Of a stretch of 11,817 nt of DNA, positions 6,608-11,817 are shown one piece after another. The notes under the pieces were generated by a model. The model was given only the letters and a program-made list of their open reading frames with translations. It made no database searches and was not told the origin of the DNA. The DNA comes from Alkanindiges sp. (GTDB taxonomy: Bacteria; Pseudomonadota; Gammaproteobacteria; Pseudomonadales; Moraxellaceae). Location: the NCBI GenBank assembly GCA_030152125.1, contig JASLIR010000102.1:1-11817 (forward strand), given 5' to 3'. A program made the position numbers and the translations under genes. Every line of letters starts with the position of its first letter. Positions within the stretch are counted from its first letter, which is position 1.

Positions 6608-8173
6608 TTGCGCCATGAAAAAATGACAGATTGTTTACAGTCCCGGATAGTGGATCAGCGGGAAGGGCAGTACCGGTTCAAGCCCGCAGCATGGGTACTG
6701 CTGGCCGTATGTATGGTCGTATGCATGCAGCAGGCGCTTGCCGAACCTACCACTGGCCCAGTCGCTGTACAGCCTGAGGTACTGGCTGAACGTGGGCAAC
6801 TGGGCCAGTGGTTTGAACGTTTTTCTCCCTTTGCTGACTCAGCGCAGCAGGCATCAGCGCGCAGCATTCGTGCTGCCGATTTAAGTGCCACCATTGCACC
6901 ACAGTCCGCAGCGCTTTCTGCCCCGTCCGCTGCCACAGTTGCGCCCGGCCTGGATTTTATGCAGACCGTGTATGTGGCTGTACAGCGCCATCCCAGCATT
7001 GCACAAACCCTGTCCCTGGTGTCGCAGCAGCAGGCCGGGGTGGATGTAGCCAAAGCTGGCTACTGGCCACAAATACAGGCGGGAATCAGTACCGGGCGCT
7101 TGGGTACACCGGATGCCGGGCGTCAGTTGTTTACGGTATCGGCCTCGCAAATGCTGTATGACTTTGGCAAGGTGAAAAATAGCGTAGCCGCCGCCGAGGC
7201 CATTGAAAACCGCCAGAAGGCACAAGTACTAAAGCAGGTGGACAGCATTGCCAGCCAGACTGCCAATGTGCTGGTGAATATTAACCGTTACCAGCAACTG
7301 CAAAAAATTGCCCAGGCACAGGTGCAAGGAGTGGGCCGTATTCTGGAGATTGCCAGATTGCGTGCCAATGCCGGGATCAGCAGCCAGGCCGATCCGATTC
7401 AAGCCAAAACCCGTTATGAGGCAGCCCAATCCAATTTGCTGTTTGTACAGTCATCGCTACAGGAATGGCGCCAGCGCCTGCGTACCCTGATAGGTCCGGA
7501 TATTCCGGCCCAGGTCGCGGATATTCCATTGTCGCTGGTGGACCCGGCGCAACTGCAGCGTGACCCTGACATGGCGCAGATTCCGGAGGTGCTGGTTGCC
7601 GAAGCGGAGCGGCAATCCGCCATCAGCCAGTTAAATGCTGCCAAGGCCAAGCGTATGCCTACCCTGTCGCTGGATACCTCGCTCAGCCGCGCCTTTAATG
7701 GGGTGAACCCCAACAATGGCAAGGACGATGGCCGTTATGGTTCGGTCATGCTGTCGGTAAATAGCATTATTTCCCAGGGGGGCGCATTACTGGCCTCCCA
7801 GCGCGCAGCTGGCTATGCCGAACAGGCAGCCCGGTCGGCCATTGATGCCGCATATTTAAATGCCATGGATCAGGCGCGGGTGTATCGCGAGCAGATTCGT
7901 GGTGGTCAGGCGCGCCTGCAGGTACTGGCTGAGCTTGAGCAGTCGTCCAGCCGTACCAAGGAGCTGTATCAGGAGCAGTATAAGCTGGGCACACGCTCGG
8001 TACTGGATTTGCTGAATGCCGAGCAGGAAATTCATCAGGCTGCCAGTGACCGGGAAAATACCCGCTACGATATCTGGACCAATGTGGTGAATTACATCAA
8101 TGTAACCGGGCAGGCACGCGCTGCTTATGCGTTAAATCATACCAATATTCAGGGAGTGGACATTGAGCCATGA
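6608..8173 (+). CDS. TolC/LapE-type outer membrane factor of a type I secretion system
   Basis: This is the trimeric outer-membrane channel of a type I exporter, forming the periplasmic tunnel and beta-barrel exit. From TTG 6608 it is 521 aa. A signal peptide is visible: a basic n-region, a hydrophobic stretch (AAWVLLAVCMVV) and probable cleavage after ALA at residue 45. Residues 46-112 are an Ala/Ser/Pro-rich linker without recognisable fold. Two outer membrane efflux repeats follow: about 115-300 (VAVQRHPSIAQTL, AGYWPQIQAGIS) and 330-505, ending with the classical QYKLGTRSVLDLLNAEQEI. TTG is chosen because AGGGA lies six bases upstream; ATG 6623 in the same frame would shorten the n-region by five residues but lacks a well-placed Shine-Dalgarno. 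Its stop overlaps the start of lapB by ATGA, implying translational coupling. The LapE/AggA branch is likely from context. Confidence 0.93.
   Translation: MRHEKMTDCLQSRIVDQREGQYRFKPAAWVLLAVCMVVCMQQALAEPTTGPVAVQPEVLAERGQLGQWFERFSPFADSAQQASARSIRAADLSATIAPQSAALSAPSAATVAPGLDFMQTVYVAVQRHPSIAQTLSLVSQQQAGVDVAKAGYWPQIQAGISTGRLGTPDAGRQLFTVSASQMLYDFGKVKNSVAAAEAIENRQKAQVLKQVDSIASQTANVLVNINRYQQLQKIAQAQVQGVGRILEIARLRANAGISSQADPIQAKTRYEAAQSNLLFVQSSLQEWRQRLRTLIGPDIPAQVADIPLSLVDPAQLQRDPDMAQIPEVLVAEAERQSAISQLNAAKAKRMPTLSLDTSLSRAFNGVNPNNGKDDGRYGSVMLSVNSIISQGGALLASQRAAGYAEQAARSAIDAAYLNAMDQARVYREQIRGGQARLQVLAELEQSSSRTKELYQEQYKLGTRSVLDLLNAEQEIHQAASDRENTRYDIWTNVVNYINVTGQARAAYALNHTNIQGVDIEP
6749..6812. repeat. Perfect 14-bp inverted repeat in the linker coding region
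   Basis: ACCACTGGCCCAGT (6749-6762) and ACTGGGCCAGTGGT (6799-6812) are exact reverse complements separated by 36 nt. They lie about 140 nt into the outer membrane factor gene, in the part encoding the unstructured linker just after the signal peptide. In mRNA this would be a very stable GC-rich hairpin early in the operon. Confidence 0.85.
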
Positions 8174-10290
8174 CTAACAATGACTATACGCCATGGCTGT
8201 CTGCAATTTTAACAGTAGCTAGGCACTACCGGATTGATTTATCTGAAGAAAATATCAGGGTAAATTTACAGTGGACAAAAGACAGTTCACTGGATGCCAC
8301 GCTGGCGCATATTGCCAGGCAGGCAGGCCTGAACCTGAAAATTGAAAAGTTTAGCCCTCAGCTGCTGGACCCGTGGCGTTTGCCACTGGTGGTGGAGTTT
8401 GAACAGGGCCAGGTGGGTGTGCTGGAAAAGATTGACCAGCAGCAACAGGTGTTGGTGCAGTTTAGCGGCGAGCAGGGGCTGGCCGTTTTACTGCCGCTGG
8501 ATCAAATTGCAGCCCGGGCCACGCGGGTTCTGGTGTTAAGGCCGGAAATCTCGGTCCAGGATGTGCGCATTGATGCCTACATTAAGCCTTATCAGCGCAA
8601 CTGGTTCTGGCAAATTGTATTAAAGGACTGGAAACGCTACGGCGATATTGTACTGGCCTCCTTTATTGCCAACTTGCTGGCCTTGTCGGCCATGATTTTT
8701 TCCATGCAGGTGTATGACCGTGTGATTCCGGCACAATCGGTGCCCACCCTGTGGGTACTGGCTGGTGGTGTGTTGCTTGCCTTTATTTTCGAGTTTGCCC
8801 TGCGTATTGCCCGCATCCGTATTTCCGATGTGATTGGCAAGCGGGCAGACCTGAAAGTCTCCGACCGGGTGTTTGGCCATGCCTTGCGCATTAAAAATAG
8901 TGAACGGCCAAAATCCACCGGTAGCTTTATTGCACAGATTCGCGAACTGGAAAATATCCGCGAGCTGATTACCTCCACCACCATTGGTGCTGTTGCCGAT
9001 TTACCGTTCTTTATCCTATTCCTGTTTGTGTTATGGCTGGTGGGCGGTCATGTGGTGTGGCTGGTGGTGCTGGCCCTGCCGTTAATCCTGATTCCGGGCA
9101 TCCTGATTCAGCCACCGCTGGCGCGCTTGTCGGTAGAAGGCATGCGTGAAGCATCCATCCGCAGTGCCATGCTGGTAGAGGCGGTACAGGGCGTAGAAGA
9201 TATTAAGTTGTTGCGTGCCGAAGCGCGTTTCCAGAACCAGTGGAACCATTTTAATGATGTGTCGGCCAACATCAGCATGCAACAGCGTTTTCTGGCTGGC
9301 CTGATGACCACCTGGACCCACCAGTTGCAGTCCGGCATGTATGTGGCAGTGATTCTGGCGGGCAGTTTTCTGGTGATGAGTGGCGATATGACCACCGGTG
9401 CACTGGTGGCCTGTTCTATTCTGACGTCACGCATGCTGTCGCCCATTGTGCAGATTTCCAGCGTGATGACCCGCTGGCAACAGGCCAAAGTGGCCCGGCA
9501 AAGCCTGGATGAGCTGATGAAAAAGCCGGTGGATCAGGCGGCTACCCAGCAACTGCTGCACCGTCCTTTGCTACAGGGCAGCTACGAGCTGAGCAATGTA
9601 CTGTTTAAATATTCCGAGCAGGACCAGCAGGCAACCCTGGCGATCAAGCAGTTGAATATCCGGGCTGGTGAGCGTATTGCCGTGCTGGGTAAAAATGGGG
9701 CCGGTAAAACCACACTATTGCAGCTGATGGCGGCCATGCAAACGGCCACCAGTGGCAGCGTAAAGCTGGATGGTCTGGATATTGGCCTGATTGACCCGGC
9801 GGATGTGCGCCGTGATGTGGGCTTGCTGAATCAGAATGCCCAGCTGTTTTATGGCACTATCCGGGAAAATGTGGTGATGGGCGCGCCGCTGGCCAGTGAC
9901 CAGGACATTTTAAATGCACTGGAACTAACCGGTGCCCTGCCTTTTGTGCAGGCCAAGCAGGATGGTTTGAACCATCTGGTGATGGAGGGCGGCATGGGCT
10001 TATCCGGCGGACAAAAGCAGGCCTTGCTGCTGGCGCGTACCTTGATCCGGCAACCCAATGTGCTGCTACTGGATGAGCCTACTGCATGGCTGGATGAAGT
10101 GAGTGAGAAGCAGTTGATTCAGCGCCTGGATGGCTGGCTGGCACACCGCACCCTGGTGATTGCCACGCACCGTATGGCGGTACTGAGTCTGGTAGAGCGT
10201 ATTATTGTGGTGAATAACGGGCAGATTGTCATGGATGGCCCCAGAGACCAGATATTGTCACAAAACCGTGCTGGAGGAAGCCCGGCATGA
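8170..10290 (+). CDS. lapB: LapB/LssB-type type I secretion ABC transporter (permease/ATPase)
   Basis: This inner-membrane exporter drives one-step secretion using ATP. At 706 aa it matches the LapB/LssB group. Residues 1-125 are a C39 peptidase-like domain without any cysteine, so it cannot cleave double-glycine leaders and is more likely to dock the substrate. A transmembrane domain spans about 155-440, with helices near 157-180, 192-212, 273-292, 294-315, 385-405 and 415-435; YGDIVLASF, VYDRVIP and GKRADLKVSDRVF are typical of the group. The nucleotide-binding domain has Walker A GKNGAGKTT (507-515), signature LSGGQ (611-615), Walker B LLLDE (D635, E636), D-loop WLDE and switch H667. The start overlaps the previous stop by ATGA. 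The likely cargo is an RTX or Lap-type adhesin, inferred from the family. Confidence 0.96.
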   Translation: MTNNDYTPWLSAILTVARHYRIDLSEENIRVNLQWTKDSSLDATLAHIARQAGLNLKIEKFSPQLLDPWRLPLVVEFEQGQVGVLEKIDQQQQVLVQFSGEQGLAVLLPLDQIAARATRVLVLRPEISVQDVRIDAYIKPYQRNWFWQIVLKDWKRYGDIVLASFIANLLALSAMIFSMQVYDRVIPAQSVPTLWVLAGGVLLAFIFEFALRIARIRISDVIGKRADLKVSDRVFGHALRIKNSERPKSTGSFIAQIRELENIRELITSTTIGAVADLPFFILFLFVLWLVGGHVVWLVVLALPLILIPGILIQPPLARLSVEGMREASIRSAMLVEAVQGVEDIKLLRAEARFQNQWNHFNDVSANISMQQRFLAGLMTTWTHQLQSGMYVAVILAGSFLVMSGDMTTGALVACSILTSRMLSPIVQISSVMTRWQQAKVARQSLDELMKKPVDQAATQQLLHRPLLQGSYELSNVLFKYSEQDQQATLAIKQLNIRAGERIAVLGKNGAGKTTLLQLMAAMQTATSGSVKLDGLDIGLIDPADVRRDVGLLNQNAQLFYGTIRENVVMGAPLASDQDILNALELTGALPFVQAKQDGLNHLVMEGGMGLSGGQKQALLLARTLIRQPNVLLLDEPTAWLDEVSEKQLIQRLDGWLAHRTLVIATHRMAVLSLVERIIVVNNGQIVMDGPRDQILSQNRAGGSPA

Positions 10291-10430
10291 CAAATGCATT
10301 AAAGCAGAAAACCATATTGCAACAGAACACCATGCAATTTATTGCAGCTAAACCCGCCATTACGCTGCTTACAGCACCCGGCGAGCATATGGCACAGCAG
10401 GGATATACCGGGGGATTGTTATGTCTGTAA
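10287..10430 (+). CDS. Unrecognised 47-aa ORF overlapping lapB and lapC
   Basis: This short frame is 47 codons plus stop. Its ATG overlaps the lapB stop as ATGA, and GGAGG lies at 10273-10277, nine bases upstream, the strongest Shine-Dalgarno in the operon. Its TAA lies 10 bp inside lapC, in another frame. The predicted peptide starts MTNALKQKTILQQN and ends GGLLCL. It has a basic N-terminal third, a mildly hydrophobic middle (FIAAKPAITLL) and a single cysteine two residues before the end; there is no clear transmembrane helix or signal peptide. I recognise no family. It could be a real small protein acting with the exporter, or a coupling cistron that delivers ribosomes to lapC. The gap between lapB and lapC is otherwise unusually long for this compact operon. 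It needs comparative or ribosome-profiling support. Confidence 0.5.
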   Translation: MTNALKQKTILQQNTMQFIAAKPAITLLTAPGEHMAQQGYTGGLLCL

Positions 10431-11602
10431 ACCCGCGCGCACCACAGTCATTTAAGCCGGTAGAGCCGCCTTTACCCCGTGCCAGCTATCTGGTGTGGAT
10501 GATAGCCATTGCCTTTGCCGCGTTTGGCGCCTGGGCATGGCTGTTCAAGCTGGACGAGGTATCTACCGGTGGGGGTAAAGTGGTGCCTTCCTCCAAGGAA
10601 CAAACCATCCAGTCGATGGATGGCGGCATTGTTAAAGAATTAAATATTAAAGAGGGTGATATTGTAGATAAAGGCCAGCAACTGGCTTTACTGGATACCA
10701 CCCGTGCTGAATCCACCGTGGATGAAAGTGCCTCACGCCTGTATGCGGCACAAGCCACTGCTGCCCGCCTGACTGCAGAAGTCAGCGGTGTGGCACTGCG
10801 CTTTCCTTCCAGTATTCAGCAGGATAGGCAACTGATTCAGGAAGAGACTGCGTTGTATCACAGCCGCCGTGCTAATCTGGCTGCCTCGGTTGCAGGTTTA
10901 AAGCAGGCACAGGAGCTGGTACGCCAGGAACTGGCGATGACCGAGCCGCTGGTAGAGAAGGGCGCAGCCAGTCAGGTAGAGGTGTTACGCCTGAAACGTC
11001 AGGTGAATGATTTGCAGAATCGCCTGAATGACATCCAGAACCAGTATACGGTGCAGGCACGTGAAGAGTTGGCCAAGGCCAATGCGGAAATTGAGGCGCA
11101 GGGTTCGGTGGTACGCGGCAAGTCGGATACCCTGAGCCGCCTGAAAGTGATGGCACCCATGCGTGGGGTGATCAAGGAAATTACAGTTACCACCGTAGGG
11201 GGGGTAGTGCCACCCGGTGGGCGCTTTATTACCATAGTGCCGCTGGATGAGCAGTTACTGGTAGAGGCACGTATTTCCCCGCGCGATATAGCCTTTATTC
11301 ATCCGCAGCAGGATGCCACGGTTAAAGTTACCGCCTATGACTATTCCATTTATGGCGGTTTGAAAGGCAAGGTAACCCAGATTTCGCCGGATACCATTCA
11401 GGATGAGGTAAAGCGGGAGAACTATTATTACCGCGTGTATATCCGTACTGACTCCGATCATCTGACCAATAGAGAGGGGAAGAGTTTCCCGATTGTACCC
11501 GGCATGGTAGCCACGGTAGATATTCATACCGGCAGTAAAACGGTGCTGGATTATCTGATCAAACCATTAAATAAAGCTAAAGAGGCTTTGCGAGAGCGTT
11601 AA
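10421..11602 (+). CDS. lapC: LapC/HlyD-type membrane fusion protein of the type I secretion system
   Basis: This periplasmic adaptor links the ABC transporter to the outer membrane channel. It is 393 aa, the usual size for the type I HlyD family. A short cytoplasmic N-terminus is followed by one transmembrane helix (about 22-42, YLVWMIAIAFAAFGAWAWLF). Then come a biotinyl-lipoyl half-motif (IQSMDGGIVKELNIKEGDIV, 63-82), a long Gln/Glu/Lys/Arg-rich coiled coil (about 95-240), the returning lipoyl half (LKVMAPMRGVIKEI) and beta-barrel segments. The C-terminal signature is PIVPGMVATVDIHTGSKTVL. The start ATG has GGGGGA five bases upstream. The 5' end overlaps the stop of the 47-aa ORF. A strong terminator follows 23 bp after the stop, marking the end of the operon. 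Confidence 0.96.
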   Translation: MSVNPRAPQSFKPVEPPLPRASYLVWMIAIAFAAFGAWAWLFKLDEVSTGGGKVVPSSKEQTIQSMDGGIVKELNIKEGDIVDKGQQLALLDTTRAESTVDESASRLYAAQATAARLTAEVSGVALRFPSSIQQDRQLIQEETALYHSRRANLAASVAGLKQAQELVRQELAMTEPLVEKGAASQVEVLRLKRQVNDLQNRLNDIQNQYTVQAREELAKANAEIEAQGSVVRGKSDTLSRLKVMAPMRGVIKEITVTTVGGVVPPGGRFITIVPLDEQLLVEARISPRDIAFIHPQQDATVKVTAYDYSIYGGLKGKVTQISPDTIQDEVKRENYYYRVYIRTDSDHLTNREGKSFPIVPGMVATVDIHTGSKTVLDYLIKPLNKAKEALRER

Positions 11603-11624
11603 TTTAATTAATCTTTGCTCCGTT

Positions 11625-11665
11625 AAATACCTGCTTTCTATAAAAGAAGCAGGTATTTTTTTGTT
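11625..11665 (+). terminator. Intrinsic terminator of the secretion operon
   Basis: A perfect 12-bp stem, AAATACCTGCTT (11625-11636) with AAGCAGGTATTT (11647-11658), has a 10-nt loop and a run of seven T from 11656. The A-run on the left arm gives some capacity in the other direction too. Confidence 0.93.
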
Positions 11666-11721
11666 TTAAGAACATATCTTAATGTTTTAAAAGCCTATTT
11701 CTATTTAAGCCTGAAAACAGC

Positions 11722-11751
11722 TTGCCAGCGCCATAATATAAATAATATTAT
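11722..11751 (+). promoter_or_regulatory. Sigma-70 promoter of the edge gene
   Basis: TTGCCA (11722-11727, 5/6), an 18-bp spacer and TATTAT (11746-11751, 5/6). The -10 overlaps the first bases of the Fur box, so a bound repressor would block initiation. AT-rich surroundings offer other -10-like hexamers. Confidence 0.5.
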
Positions 11752-11768
11752 TAATGATAATAATTATC
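11750..11768 (+). promoter_or_regulatory. Fur box (iron-responsive operator)
   Basis: ATTAATGATAATAATTATC matches the 19-bp Fur consensus GATAATGATAATCATTATC at 16 of 19 positions and contains the symmetric core GATAAT-A-ATTATC. It sits directly after a -10 element and 28 bp before a start codon, the usual repressor position. Fur with ferrous iron would shut off the downstream gene. The surroundings are AT-rich, which raises the chance-match rate somewhat. Confidence 0.72.
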
Positions 11769-11796
11769 GTTATTTTTTGTGTTAAGGGGTTGTCTT

Positions 11797-11817
11797 GTGC
11801 GTTTAAATGTATTCATG
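11797..11817 (+). CDS. Start of a probable iron-regulated gene, cut by the window edge
   Basis: AAGGGG (11784-11789) lies seven bases before GTG 11797, which opens a frame reading MRLNVFM to the window end. Only seven codons are present, so the product cannot be named. The upstream Fur box suggests an iron-uptake or iron-sparing function. An alternative start is the ATG at 11815 in the same frame. Confidence 0.5.

Noticed and set aside
11741..11752. Perfect palindrome AATAATATTATT as a separate operator
   Set aside because: It consists only of A and T in an AT-rich promoter and overlaps the -10 and Fur box; no independent evidence.
1..11817. CRISPR array, tRNA or rRNA genes, or a transposase gene
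   Set aside because: No regularly spaced repeats, no cloverleaf or rRNA-like sequence and no transposase motifs were seen.

Overview
The window looks like chromosome from a gammaproteobacterium, most likely Pseudomonadales and perhaps Moraxellaceae-like. The grounds are the divergent rne/rluC pair with HAD phosphatase genes beside rluC, and an RNase E tail carrying NDPR short motifs of the kind described in Pseudomonas. No 16S rRNA or other marker gene is present, so the assignment is an inference.

Region 1 (1-2969, minus strand) is rne, encoding RNase E. It is complete at the N-terminus but runs off the left edge, with at least 989 codons present. Region 2 (2970-3789) is a long non-coding divergent stretch. 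It holds a candidate rne promoter near 3665-3694, a predicted rne leader of about 690 nt with several hairpins (one overlaps the rne Shine-Dalgarno), and the upstream region of rluC. Region 3 (3790-6488, plus strand) holds rluC (23S rRNA pseudouridine synthase) and two tandem HAD-family phosphatase genes. A 266-bp MITE-like element with TA target duplications and 27-bp near-identical terminal inverted repeats lies between the two phosphatase genes.

Region 4 (6535-11665, plus strand) is a type I secretion operon: a TolC/LapE-type outer membrane factor, a LapB-type ABC transporter with a degenerate C39-like domain, and a LapC/HlyD-type membrane fusion protein, closed by a strong intrinsic terminator. 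An unrecognised 47-codon ORF lies between lapB and lapC. It overlaps both neighbours and has a near-perfect Shine-Dalgarno. The three main proteins would form a continuous channel from cytoplasm to exterior, probably for a large RTX or Lap-type adhesin, but no substrate gene is in the window.

Region 5 (11666-11817) is the promoter region of the next gene, with a 16/19 match to the Fur box and a GTG start at the right edge, so the next gene is probably iron-regulated.

The points most worth a second look are the 47-aa ORF inside the secretion operon, the MITE with its 99-nt multi-stem hairpin, the structured rne leader, the Fur-box gene at the edge, and the first HAD protein, which lacks the usual motif II Ser/Thr and may be read from a leaderless mRNA.
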